Assembly (NCBI GenBank): GCA_028023455.1
Contig: JAQFVV010000503.1
Location: 248,001-312,000, forward strand
Direction: 5' to 3'
From: Epiperipatus broadwayi
Taxonomy: Eukaryota > Onychophora > Udeonychophora > Euonychophora > Peripatidae
DNA: 64,000 nt
The position numbers were made by a program, and so were the translations under genes. How positions within the stretch are numbered: the stretch's first letter is position 1; each line of letters starts with the position of its first letter. Below are positions 1-12,405 of this stretch, in pieces. The notes below the pieces were generated by a model. That model was not told the DNA's origin and made no database searches. It was given only the letters and a program-made list of their open reading frames with translations.

Positions 1-1797
1 ACATAAAGTTAAATTATTCTAAAGATATTTAATACTTAATATTAGATTATGGAAATAGTCCAAAATATAAATACACTTAGATACACATTATCCATTTAAT
101 AATCACATTTATTTATTTCTATTTTTCAAGCTAATGCCATAAAATTTTAATTCCAAGTCAGCCTATTTATATAGGAGTCTATGTTAACAACTATACATTT
201 TAGTGACTTGTGTCATTTTTGATTAATACTTGACTCTGAATTTCATCAGTAGTGTTGATTAAAATTTTCAAGTCATTAAATTGGAAAGCAAAATAGAATA
301 AAAGTCACCAGTAAAATTCAGTGATTTTCTTTGATAAATTGTAATTCAGAAATTTAGGTGTAAATATGATTTACACTTTAATCTATTCTTAATTACTTAC
401 ATTACATGTGTCTCTAGAATAGAACTTGAGTTCATTGTTTACTAATGTAGAAATTAATATTTACCTAGAAATCGAGCAAAATGTTGTTTTAATATAAAAT
501 AATTAATTGTAAAATATAAACATTGCCTGGTTGTTAAATATTTATTTAGATGAATTGCTGAAGAAGATCCATTTTATCAGATTTGTAGAGATTATGGCAA
601 TACTTATATAATATGATAGACTTACTAAAATATTATACAGTATTGGTATATTTATATAATGTTTGAAATGAATATAAATAGAAATAAAAATAAAGTTATA
701 AAAAGGAGATATAGTAAATAAATAATATAAATTATTTTTCATACATAAAAAATTCCATATAATTGTTCTTTCTCTTTTTTACGAATCCATAGATATTCCA
801 ATTCATTATAAATGTTTCCGACATTTTGACTATTTTCTTGTAGTCATTATCAAGGATCAAAACTTAAAATAAAAACAGTGATATAAATTAATAGCTCAGT
901 GTTTTTAAATTATTAAAATGTTAGTTAATTGGGATTGGAAGTATAAAGAAATTATACGAAGAACTTCAATAATTTGATAGGGATTTAGTGATAGATTATT
1001 TTTGATATTTTTAAAGTTAATTAATTAATGATATTTTGTTTGGAAATTAATTTTATATAAGCAATTTGAATGATTAAAAAAATGAAAAGCTTTAAAGATA
1101 TGACTGTGGCTGAAATGATGAAGATAAATTGAACAGGTATTGGATAGTGAAGACAGTTAAAGGGAAGACAAAGCATATATTACAAAGAGGTATAAATATG
1201 ATTTGAAATATGATTTTTTAATAAGTATTACTTATGAAAGAGAAGAGATTGAAAAAAATTGTGAAATAATATATTGAATCTGTATTTTCCCAAATTAAAA
1301 GTAGTATTAATAGTTTAACAATTTTTCAAAGCATTCTTATATTTTGAAATAGCCAAATGCACTTTCCTCATATGTTCGTAGTATTAAACATAGTTAATTT
1401 ATTTATATATACAAATTTAGTCCAAAAAAAAATCCAAATGATACTTAAATATAATACACACGTTTGAACTTTCTATTTCATCATATCATTTTATTATTGT
1501 TTTAAAACCTGTTTATTTTCATATTATAATTTTAAATTGTCAAATGCTAATATCAGCATTCACATTTTTTATATTAAAAATATTTAAATTACATGAATAT
1601 ATAGAAAGCTGACAGAAGAATTATATGTGATAATTAACATTTTAATTACTTTTTTCATAAGAAAGAGTTGTTCAAAACACAACAGAATAATTAATACTTC
1701 TAAATATTAAAAAAAAAAAAAACAATATACATGTAGGTGTGTTTATGTATGTATAACACCCACACTTAATATATATATATATATATATATATATTAA

Positions 1798-1852
<55 letters not shown>

Positions 1853-3184
1853 AACCTTATAAAGAAAATAAGTAAGGCAGTCTTTAAATAGCTTGCTGCA
1901 AAAAGTTATTTTAATCAACTCTTACTTACCAAAATTTACATCTAGTTGATGAGTGTTTAATGTTTCAGTTCCTTATTCTATTTTCTAACTAAAGATATCT
2001 AAACACCCACTTACCAAATCAAAACAGTTAAATTTAAGCAGCCTAGCAGAAAAAAATTCCTAACATTGTAATAACTTGAACATTTTTTGACTATTACTCA
2101 CTCTATATTTGAAATTAAGGACATGTGTATGAACAAGTAAATGTTAACCATTATGTCAAGAGATTATATTAATATATAACAGTATATGTATGTACATTGA
2201 ATCATTTGTTTTACTTCATTTATTCTAAATATCTTTATTTTAAAAAATATTTATAAATACTTTAAAGACAGGCTTTAACCTATATCATATGTGCCATGAG
2301 TGTTTATAATAGTCAAACAATACTTTTATTTGCCTATAGAGGGAACTCTCAAACCTTGACACAAGATAGTGACTTTTATAAAGATAGCAGTGACCATATT
2401 GTTTTTAACCTAACTTTACACTTAAAGAGGCCAATTTGAAGCATCATGATATCAGAGCGTGAAACTGTTATTCTCTTCACTGTTTAAGTACACTCTTTCC
2501 TTTACAAATTAACTTTTATGAAATCTTGCAATTTACAACAAGTTAATATTATGATCTTTATGATCACCAATTTTAAGATTATTATTTAATTATATTTATC
2601 ATATCCATTTTTTATAGTTACCATTCAAAATTTCTTGCTCTAGGTTTATTTTAATGTTTTTATTAACTATTTTTAATGATTCACATATACTTTTATCATT
2701 TTCTGTCAATTTTCATATATCTAAGATAAACTCAACATTTGTACTTTAGTTTATGGGAATATCACTTTCATAAACTAACTACCACAACAATTATGGGTTA
2801 AAAATTTTTTAATAGATTTGGATGGTATTTATATATTATACCTGCTGCCTGTGTTTGTTATGGCAGAATGCTGTGTTAAAAAGTTGTAACTATGGTATTC
2901 TGTCATGCAAACATGATTCCCTTACCCACTGGTGGATGATACAGTATTCTGCCATTGCAAAATATATGATGCAAGTGTAATATGTTAATTTGATTCATTA
3001 CAATTGGCCTTTTTATATGATTTTTCAGTTTAATTTTTTTAAAATATAATCTTATATTTTATAATTAAACAAATGTACATAAATGATATATGTTAGATAA
3101 TAATTATAAAAATTGAATAATATATACTAATTAAGTGAATTATCTTACTTCTGAAATTGATATTATTAGTAATATATATATATA
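1..3184. other. AT-rich non-coding stretch
   Basis: I see no supportable gene here. Reading frames are short and of low complexity. The only structured feature is the (TA)n tract near 1.77-1.85 kb, plus small A and T runs. It could be intron or intergenic DNA. Confidence 0.6.
1769..1850. repeat. (TA)n microsatellite, interrupted
   Basis: Two runs of alternating TA are separated by a short ATTAAG interruption. This is a simple repeat, and TA tracts of this kind recur throughout the window. Confidence 0.95.
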
Positions 3185-3480
3185 CATTCAAATATCAGCC
3201 TTTCAAGCTAATTGTGCAAACGCTTTTGCGAGTGTTAATAATAATAAATGAATACTTTCTCTCCAATACAAGATATAGTATTTATGCAAGAATAAAATGA
3301 ATCCACTTATTTCTATGACTCAAATGCTTATATATGAGCAAATCTGAAGTACTGGCAATGAAAGCGTGAGGCTGGAACAGTCACTTTACATTACTATATA
3401 TGATGTCTGAATGAATGACATCGGTGAAATTGTCTAGAATTTACTAAACGTCACTCTAACTGAAACTTAATCATATATAA
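3185..3480 (+). repeat. Dispersed repeat, copy 1
   Basis: This block aligns by eye with the reverse complement of 22911-23163. Shared segments include the opening CATTCAAATATCAGCC, the block around TTTATGCA, a stretch ending in CTGAAGTACTGGC, and the closing CTGAAACTTAATCATAT. This copy holds about 40 bp more than the other, around GTGAGGCTGGAACAG. No coding potential is apparent. It is probably a short interspersed or terminal-repeat fragment of an unidentified element. Confidence 0.7.
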
Positions 3481-4235
3481 ATAAGCATATATATATATAT
3501 ATAAATTCTGTATTTAAATATAGAGAAATATGTGTTTTTCAGTTAAGTATGTGTTACTAGCAAACATAATTTAACATGTTATTTTTTATCTTAAAATTAT
3601 CAGAAACAATACCAAAAATATTCTAACTTATTGTATTTTGTGAAGAATTAGTTTTTAAATGGAGAGTTGATAAATATATAAATAAAGGGAGTAAATAATT
3701 CTCCCTCGGGTAAAGCTCTCTAAATGTTGATCAAAGGATCAAGAATAGAATTGATCTACCTATTCTGAGAGCTGTGATGTTTCAAGCGTATATGGCACTT
3801 AAAAGTTATTAACGTTATAATCAAATTTACAAGGATGGAGACAGATTTGACTATAATATTCTATGAATATATTTATAAATATAAAATTTTATTCATATCC
3901 TCTAAACATTTTTATAATTTTTCAAGCAGCAATGTATGACAAAAAAAAAACAATCTCGTGTTGAATATATGTTTCTATTAACATTCAATGTTGTGAACAA
4001 CCTTTAAGCAACATAAATTTTTTTAAGTTCAATTGCAATCATTGATTTAAAATTAAGTTTGAATATAAATTTAAAAATGAATTGAAATTCAAATTTTAAT
4101 ATCAACTTGAATGTTGAGATTTAACTCAAATAAAATTTAGGCTTGTATGTTGAATGGATCTCAGTTTGTTTTTATGGTTGATAATATATCAGTTATTGAT
4201 AGAAATATATCCTACAAGATGTTTTCTTTTTCATC
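3481..4235. other. AT-rich non-coding stretch
   Basis: No gene, RNA or repeat that I can support. Short TA and A runs only. Confidence 0.5.
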
Positions 4236-7023
4236 AAAAAATTATATTCAACCATTACTGATCAATGCAGAAGGTCTCTTCAATTTCAATCCATCTTTTC
4301 TTATCTCTAGACTCTCTTCTCCACATCATTCCAATATATCTTCTTGTTCATCTATTCATCTCACTTGTGTTTTTCAGGCTTTTACAATCTCTTGAAATCC
4401 CATTTAAGATTTCAATTATCCATATCTTCTAGCAAATATGTCCACTCTAATTCCACTTCAATCTTTTTAATTCATTCAATACTATAAATAACACCTATTT
4501 GTTCTCTTACCCATATATTTCATTTTCAATCTCTTCTTGTTATTCCTAACATGCATCACTCTATACTTTATTGAGTGGTCTGAAGTCTCTGTATTTCTCT
4601 TCTGTTAAGTGTCCAAGTCTCAGATCCATATGTAAGATCTGGTAAAACACATTTTTTAAAAACCTTACTTTTCAAACACATAGACTTATTTGACATCTGA
4701 CTTTTTATTATTACTATTATAGACTTATTTCCTTTTAATATTAAGTTTTTTATACCAAAAACATTTCAATATGATTAATTTTATCCATTATGCTTCCATG
4801 TGTAGTAAAACTTTGACCAAGGTATTTGTAGTTTAACATCTTCCAACTCATCATTATCAATCTTTATTTTTATCTTTTGAGAAAATCCATTGATCATTAT
4901 TTTAGTCTTATTAATATTTACTTTTAATCCTATTTTTTCATTAGATAACTTTGCCACATTTTTTGAAACTCTAAAGCATTATGTGCGATTTAATTTTACA
5001 CCCTTAGTTTCCCATTTAAAATCCACAAAATACTTTTTACAAAACTGCTATAAAATGTTTTTGGGAAATGGAATCACTCTGTTACATAACCTTTTGAATG
5101 TTGACTTTCTAGTATCATTACATAATCTAATTGTTGCTGCTTCTTTTTTAAAATATTCTGAAGAAATGTTTATAGAATCAAATGCCTTTGTTATAACCTA
5201 CAAATCTAAAACATAATGCCAATGCATATTTATTGTTTTTTTCTATGACTTCTCTCAATACTTTGATGTGACCCACTGTACTAAAACCATTTTCAAATCC
5301 AGTTTGTTACTATGGTTTGTTAAAATCCAAAATTCATTATAAACGAGTTGTAATTATTTTGGTAAAAATTTTGTATAGAACTGATAAAATACTCATAGGT
5401 CTGGAATTTTTAATATCTTCTTTATTACCTTTTTAAAATATTAATATCAATCCTGCATTCTTCCAATCATCTGGTACATCTTTATCATTTAGATATTTGG
5501 TATATAACTTTGCTAAAAAAATTATATTTCTTCACATGTTTCTTTTAATATATTGATTATAATTCCATCATTATCTGGAGCTTTTCCTTTCTTCATAAAT
5601 TTAATTGCATGTCTCACTTTTCATTTCAAATCCTGCCCAATTCAGATGAAATAGTACTTGTAGGTGATACTTTTTCTTGTTCATTATTGCTATATAATTT
5701 TTGATAGAACTCTTCTACACATTTCATGATAGCATCTCTCATTTAGTAATAATTCCAACTTTTTTTTTCTTTTTGTAGAAATAAATTTACTACCAATATC
5801 AAGATGTTATGTTCTTTTACACTTTTGAGACTTTTATTCTCTTTTGTAGCTTTCCTTGGTCATTGACAATTATGCTTTCTTATATCATTATTAATTCTTT
5901 TTTTGCACCATTTTACAAAATTTGAGATAGTCAATTCTTCTTAATGCATCATTTTTATATATTTTTATATTCCTTCTTTTCTTTTTAAATTGTCTTGTCT
6001 CAGAAAAAAATTTACTGATCAATTGCTGCTTTTTTTGTACTATCTATCGTTCTTGTTGTTTTTAAAAATGTATCAGTTATCTTCCTATTGAATTTTTTCA
6101 AATTTGAATCAACTTCAAAATCTGTCAACATTTAAAAACGATTTGCAAATTCTAATTTAAGTTCATTGGAATATTTATGAAGATTAGGTTTATCAACTGT
6201 GAATATTGTTTGTCTTATTTTTTTTCTTTCTAGTTTTACATTAACATGCATTTTATATCTAACTAATCAATGATCACTTCCTGTATTGAATTTATTAAGA
6301 ACATTACAATCTTGAAATACATATTTTCCATTAGTCAAAATATAATCCAATTCTGCTATACCTTCATTTGAATGTTTCCATGTCCAATTGCATTTAATAT
6401 TTTTGTTCAAAAAAAAAAGAATTCATAATATAAATTTTCTTTCTTTTTCTACAAAGTTCAAGTCTATGTCCTGCCTTATTTCTATCACCATAACCAAATT
6501 TTCCTACACTATTTTCTTCTTTTAATTATTTATCAATTCTAGCATTAAGGTTTTCCATGTCAATTTTAAAATATTGTTTGGTCTGATCTAAAGCTTTTTG
6601 TACATCCATATAAAAATACTTTACTTCTTCGTTATAATGAGCATTGTCTGGAGCATAATCTGAATTATCTACATTTGATATGTTTTTAATTTGGATAACT
6701 AATTTTGCCATTCTTTCTAATACAACATCAATTTTCACAATTTTGTTCTTCCCCTTTTTATTTATAATGAATCCAATTCCACTTGTACATCCAATGTTTG
6801 TTTCTTTGTAGTACAGTACATGTCAACTTTTTTAAACAATTGCCCTTTCACCTTTTTTCTTAACTTCACAAAGTCCAACAATGTCCCATTTAATATGAGA
6901 CAGTTCTACGTCCCTTTCTTGCAGTATTTCTTCACTTGAAAGTGGTCTGCAGTTGTAAGTAACTAAATAAAGAATCATTATCAAATGGCAGCCTGGGTCC
7001 ACAACCAGGAGATTTATCAAACA
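4236..7023 (-). pseudogene. Decayed RTE-type LINE, near full length
   Basis: This is a non-LTR retrotransposon relic encoding an endonuclease-reverse transcriptase. Read on the minus strand it runs from an apurinic-type endonuclease start (about 7020-6830, with the fragment WDIVGLCEVKKKGE) through a later endonuclease block (6738-6526, with EEVKYFYMDVQKAL). It then passes the RT region (about 5.9-4.8 kb) to a C-terminal zone near 4.3 kb that matches, position by position, the better copy at 59483-60559. Stops and frameshifts break every frame, so no product is expected. The length (about 2.8 kb) fits a single-ORF RTE element that is almost complete at its 5' side. Being much more diverged than the 59.5 kb copy, it is probably an older insertion. 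Confidence 0.8.
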
Positions 7024-7925
7024 TTAACTTAAAATATCATAAAACTTTTTATAGAATATGGGAATAAAATTAATGTTTCTAATATTATTTATATATTTTA
7101 TGGAGTTTAATCATATAAAAAAGGTTGCCTTGACAACAAACAATATGAGAATCTGGGTATTGTTGGTAATGTTTATGTGTGTAATGCTTTCATGTTTATA
7201 TATTGAAAAAAGTATTGATGGCAGCCTGTTCATAGGTGCTGTAGTACCCCCTCCCAGTGTAAAATGAATGATTTTAATTTTTATCATTCTTCAGTTTGTA
7301 TATTAACTAAATTCCTGTGTGTTTTAGACAAATTTACAAATAGAATATGTTATCTAATAAAAAAGGGAAAACATTATTTCCAATCTACTTGTAATGATTT
7401 TTTGTCTCACTTGAATAGACCTTTTTTTTTATTTGCACTCTTTGTCAGATGAGCAAAAGTTATTACATCCCAATGATGCAACAGTGTTTTCATAGTAAAA
7501 CAAGTATTCACAATTTTTTGTATATGACTATTCATTTGTATCAACATTTTCCATTGCCACTCCACCACTATGATTTTTTACAGGCTGTTACCGAAAGATA
7601 TAAAATCAACCAACACATTGGGAAATGCCAAATTTGTAACCATGTAAAGGTAAGTCTGGTTCATCATCAAAATAATAATAATATGTTGGTGGCCAAACTG
7701 TATCTCATCAAATAAAAAAAAGAATTATCAGGGTTTGTCCTGTTATACAAATATTTGTCCTGGGCCAGCCTTGTTGGTAGATTGGTCCTCAATTCCCCCA
7801 ATTATATGCAAGTTCATAACTAATTTGATTGCATTTATAGATGATCTGATGGGATGACTCTGTGGGCAAATTATCTTTAGAATTGTAGATTGTTCACTGA
7901 AGGAGGAGAATGAAAACTTACATTT
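7024..7925. other. Unexplained segment with short open frames
   Basis: Several short plus-strand frames (7058-7267, 7264-7452, 7449-7715) lie end to end, but I recognise none of them. They show no convincing motif or splice signals. The segment sits between a LINE relic and a PLE scrap. It may be decayed mobile-element sequence. Confidence 0.3.
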
Positions 7926-8160
7926 CATTTTTAGAACATATTTTCAGTTTTTTAGATACTTTTGGTATGTATGGGAGGTTTATCCATTTCTTATCCTCCA
8001 TAGTTTACAGATGTACCATTTTATTTAGTTTTTTATAGAAATTATTGACTGTGCTAAGAATTTTGTTTTTGTTATATCCTATATTTTGTAAATCCTTAAT
8101 GTATGCATCAGTGTTGTTTTTCCTAGTAAATAATAAATTCACACATTAATCAAGTTAAAT
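7926..8160 (-). pseudogene. PLE fragment (RT to endonuclease linker)
   Basis: The minus strand reads through pieces that look like the region between the reverse transcriptase and the GIY-YIG domain of Penelope-like elements: an LLFTRKNNTDAY block, a KILSTVNNFYKKLNK block, then KKWINLPYIP. The NLPYIP-type motif is common just upstream of the PLE endonuclease. One stop is visible, and I cannot find a convincing YIG motif downstream. It is a short truncated relic and the assignment is moderate. Confidence 0.5.
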
Positions 8161-9211
8161 TTTAGCTAACAGATAAGGTGTTTCTTGGGGTTTTAATTAC
8201 TCCTATTAGAACTATGTATATAAAAAAATCCATCTATTAACATAATGTTAGATATCAAAGGGCATTTTATGGTAACCAATTATATTTGTTAACCAAAATA
8301 TTTATACCTTCTCAAAGCATTCTCAGGAATTTTAATAAATATAAAAAACACTAAATAATATATTATAATGTGACCATAAAATCTATTCAATAGTGTGATA
8401 ATATAAATGAACAAAATATGAAAAACAAGTTAATTTAAATAAATATAAAATTTTCTTTATTTACACTAAAAATAATAGATAATTAAAAAAAATAATAAAT
8501 AAATAAAGGAACAAATATTAAGATGCTTCTTTGGATAATCTTCTTTAAATATGAAAGTAAAATGTGGTGTTTTTTATATAACAAATGTGTGCAAATGATC
8601 TAATACATATTGTTAAACAATCTCAATGAGACGTTTTAAAATAAGCATAAATATTGCTTTAATAAATGTTAAGTATAACTATAATTATTTAATATTATTT
8701 ATTTAATCTTTATTATCCCAAACAACTATATTGATTGGTGTTAATTCATATTCATTTCTTTAGATTAGACATATTATCATAATAGCTACTTTTATTCGTT
8801 ATATTAATATTATCATAAATAAAAGTATTTTTATACATTGTTTCATCAATTTATTATTCTATAAATAAGTGGCTTTAAACAACAATGAATTTACATATAA
8901 ATATATAAGACATGGATACCTTTAATTTACTAAATGACAATAAAATATAAATTACCTAAGAAAAATTCATTGCTATGGAAGATTAAAAAATATTTTTAAA
9001 ATAAATGAAGCATACTATTATGCATGCATTTTTTTTTTAAATTTTAATTTAAAATGAAAACATTTTAAAACAACCTTACCTTAAAGCAAACATTCACACA
9101 AATAATATTATATTTATATACTATATATAAAAATGAATTTTAACTCCTAAGATACCTGTTTTACATTATTCCTCTTTAAATACATCTATATGAACAATAA
9201 TCTATGAAGAT

Positions 9212-9216
<5 letters not shown>
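8161..9216. other. AT-rich non-coding stretch
   Basis: No gene or structured repeat that I can support. Confidence 0.5.

Positions 9217-9262
<46 letters not shown>
9217..9262. repeat. (TA)n microsatellite at element border
   Basis: An alternating TA tract abuts the left end of the LTR element. The right end of that element is also followed by ATATATATA, so the insertion target appears to have been TA-rich DNA. That makes an ATAT target duplication possible but not diagnostic. Confidence 0.9.
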
Positions 9263-9265
<3 letters not shown>

Positions 9266-9720
9266 AATGGAACGTACTTGCTGCATTCCATTTAAATTGA
9301 AGAAAGAAGGCCCCAAACATTGGGAAAGCCAAATATAATGGAATGTATCTTTATATATGATCTCAAATGAAAATAAACATATGAACTTTTGTAACAATAA
9401 TCATTAGTTAACCAAGCCCCTAACTTTGAGACACCAAATGTAATGAATAATTAAATGAACATATTATGCTGACCACGTGGTGTCCAAATGTAATGGAGCA
9501 TACTTTTACTCCATTATACCAATCATCAGTTATCTAGGACCAACAGTTTGTGGTTCCAAATGTAATGGACAATATATCATATAAACATATTATACCTCAA
9601 ATGTAATGGAACATCAATATATGAGAAGAAAATAATGCTTCAAACATTGGATGATAAACATAATGGAATATATATAATCTAAATGAATCCAATTGTTGAG
9701 AAAGCCTAATATAATAAATT
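9263..9720 (-). repeat. Iterated CCAAATGTAATGG motif inside the LTR
   Basis: Variants of CCAAATGTAATGGA recur at about 9263 (LTR edge), 9329, 9434, 9484, 9556, 9597, 9655 and 9703, spaced roughly 40-105 bp. On the minus strand each reads CCATTACATTTGG, the same string formed where the LTR end (CCATTACA) meets the primer-binding region (TTTGG). The copy at 9434 also resembles the primer-binding site further downstream. The same array is present in the other LTR (offset 6303 bp). Confidence 0.8.
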
Positions 9721-11731
9721 GTATAATTTAAATGAAGAAAAACAAAATTATCCCAGTTATATTTAAATAAATTGTTTATATTCCCTTTCAACTAGCTATA
9801 CATGAAATAAATCTAAAATCATAGAGAGCAATGAGATCTATCATTATAATTTATTTTCAAGGTTGATATAACTAACTAATCAAATATATATATATATATA
9901 TATATATCAAAAACAAAGGGAATTCTATTAAACCCAATATACACATCTATTATGTAAATTTATGTATATCTAAACATATCAATGAATAATAATATGTGTA
10001 AGTGGCCTAAAGACTAAACAATAAGTGAAATATAAAGTTATCCTCTATTAAATTGTGAATTCAATTAATTTCATAATGACTCTGGCAATAAAAGAAAAAT
10101 AAGAATAAAATATTAATACTCTTTCAAATAAATTACAAAGGCATTACTTATAAAACAAATAGTACATCCTTTATTTTATATTATGGTTTAATTTTAGGTA
10201 ATATCAATGTTTTAAATACAAACCCAAATAATAAATATACATATATACTTGCAATAAGTATATATATTAAATAGATAAAGACATATCTGTGCTTAACAAG
10301 TAGGTATTAATATAAATACAAATCCATATTTATATTTTTCAGATATTTAAAATAATAAAAAAAAAAATATTATATACAGCAAATATATATAAATTATTGT
10401 TTTGGTATGCATAAGAATCATTATATAAAGTTAAAAAAAATGGAAATAAATTAATAATAAAACAATTTTTATAATAAACATTTGCGAATATAAATTTACT
10501 TATTAAAATATACATAACAACTCATATGCAACCCAAACTTATAAGCCATACTTTAAGGTTTTAAATTACTTAAGTGTTCATTTTGACACCTGTTAAACGT
10601 TTATTGCTGTTAGAAAACAAGACGCTTGAATTGAATATTTATAAAACGTTATATTTTTATAATGAAAAATAAAAGTAAAAAAAAAATGAATATCGATCTC
10701 AAAAATATATTTATATATCATTTATACATATAACATTATTTACTACCTTTCAAAATTCACTTGTTTAGTTTTCCTTCAAAAGTGAACTTATTCCATTGTT
10801 TTATTTCTTTATCCGTTTAATATTAGAATGCATTCTAGTTAAAGTGAAGAAACTATCACGTTAGAGAAAATTGTCAATTCTTGGATATAGGTATATTTTT
10901 ATCCTTCTAAAATTTCTTTCCTTGAAAAATAAATAAATAAATTGAAATGTTAAATCCAATATATTAATTCTAGTTACCTCCAGATTATTATTAGATTGAC
11001 CATTATAGATTCCAGATAGCTATGTCAAATTTCGGCTTCAGACACGATGAAATACATGTATTGAAATTTTCTTAGTTTTTCTTTTTAAACTGCCTTGGAA
11101 TAAATGAAAGAAAATGGTGCAGCCTCTTGGCTGCGATATATCTCTATTAGCCTGTCATGATTTATGTATTTACCATAGAAATCTATCTTATTCCAATATT
11201 CTGAAGAATGGTAATTTCAAAGAAACAAAGTACAACAAATTTTTATCCTTTTGTTTTTTTAATCCTATCCTAATAATAATAATGGCTTCCTTTTTTTGTT
11301 GCTGTTGTTCCACGTGCTAGCAAATGCTGTTTTTAAAACCATTGTTACCCATGTTTTATTTAAACAATTAACATTAAAAAAAAAAAAAATTTCAAGCATA
11401 TATATAAAAAATATTAAATTGAAAATTTATTTGACAGCTTTAAATATATATATACATAAATAATAATATTGCATTTTTTTAATAATCACCGCAAATAAAA
11501 TAATTTTTTTATATAATCAACAATTTATATGTCTCTATTTATTTATAATAATTAAATATTCATAATGATGTACCATCAACATATAAATAAAATAATAACT
11601 TCAAACAATAACTATACCTAATAACCATAAACAATAATAATACTTCATATATAAACATCAACTCAAAGAGGTTTTTTTTTATATAACAAATGATAATTTT
11701 TAAAATATAGATAGACTTATCGATATTTACA
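9263..11731 (-). repeat. 3' LTR of the minus-strand element (2469 bp)
   Basis: It is nearly identical to 15566-18087 along its whole length. Differences seen are scattered single-base changes, small indels in A and T runs, and a short TA tract (about 9886-9907) that is much longer in the other copy. The plus-strand frame at 11114-11320 lies antisense in this LTR, and its conservation merely reflects LTR duplication. The repeated motif CCAAATGTAATGG is scattered through the first 450 bp. Confidence 0.85.
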
Positions 11732-11745
11732 ATACCCCCTAATCC
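11732..11745 (-). promoter_or_regulatory. Polypurine-like tract next to the 3' LTR
   Basis: Read on the minus strand this is GGATTAGGGGGTAT directly before the LTR start TGTAAATATC. A purine-rich G run just upstream of the 3' LTR is where plus-strand DNA synthesis is primed in LTR retrotransposons. The tract is short, so this is a positional inference. Confidence 0.5.
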
Positions 11746-12051
11746 ACCGAAAAAAAAAATGTCTTTGCAAATAACTAATTAATTATGAGATATCGAAAAA
11801 CTTCTCAAATTTGTAATCTTTCTAAGGACTAACATGGTTTAAAGAATATTATTTTTCTTATTAATAACCATATTCATTTATTTATATCTATCTTTCAGAT
11901 CATCTAGATATTTGTCTAAGTTTTCTTTAAAAAAAAATAAAATAATAATAATCAAAAGTGCCTTTTAATTTCCAGTTTTTTGGACTCCATAAAGAAATTT
12001 GCTTTGATTTACAAGATTTTCATATAACATTTTGGTATAATTCAATTCCTT
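11746..12051. other. 3' non-coding part of the LTR element interior
   Basis: It lies between the second ORF stop and the polypurine-like tract. AT-rich, with A runs and no recognisable motif. Confidence 0.5.
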
Positions 12052-12405
12052 TTAAATAATTTTGGGATCAGCATCTAAAGATTTTGCTATGAACTCCTTA
12101 GATTCTGCACCTATATCCTTTACATAAATAGTAACTTGATCATAAGCACTAACATAATTATTAATTTTATCAATAACAGTTGCTATTTTATCAGATAATC
12201 TATGACTTTTCATTTGACTATCCTGATAAACATTGTCAACTTGTGTAAGTCTTTGTTTTACTTCTCTTGTTCTATGTTCAAATAAAAACAATTCTCTGGG
12301 CAATTTTGAATGGTATTCATTCAAATTTTCCAAATAATCCTTTAAAAATTGCAAATCAGATTGATGTGATACCACTTCTACAATTAAAGAATTCTTGAAA
12401 ATCAT
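12052..12405 (-). CDS. Second ORF of the LTR element, coiled-coil-like, unknown
   Basis: A 117-codon minus-strand frame starts at an ATG inside the end of the 565-codon ORF and overlaps it by 50 bp in a different register. The product is charged and predicted by eye to be helical. Its leucine and hydrophobic spacing suggests a coiled coil over roughly residues 15-85 (LKDYLENLNEYHSKLPRELF, then EHRTREVKQRLTQVDNVYQD), ending ADPKII. I do not recognise the family. The overlap fits either a separately started ORF, a +1 (or -2) frameshift extension of the upstream ORF, or one ancestral ORF broken by a single indel. Nothing here resembles protease, RT or integrase. It sits about 320 bp from the polypurine-like tract, so it is the last ORF of the element. 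Confidence 0.6.
   Translation of the reverse strand: MIFKNSLIVEVVSHQSDLQFLKDYLENLNEYHSKLPRELFLFEHRTREVKQRLTQVDNVYQDSQMKSHRLSDKIATVIDKINNYVSAYDQVTIYVKDIGAESKEFIAKSLDADPKII

Noticed and set aside
7264-7715. Adjacent plus-strand ORFs as one gene with a zinc-binding CQICNH motif
   Set aside because: Only a single CxxCxH string is present, the frames overlap by a few bases out of register, and nothing else supports a domain.
9597-9791. Minus-strand 64-aa ORF duplicated at 15900-16094
   Set aside because: It sits inside the LTR motif array and is shared only because the LTRs are near-identical. No recognisable protein features.
11114-11320. Plus-strand ORF starting MVQPLGCDISLL, repeated with extension at 17476-17823
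   Set aside because: It lies antisense within both LTRs. Its conservation is due to LTR duplication, and the two copies diverge in frame at a small indel, so it is not evidence of a gene.
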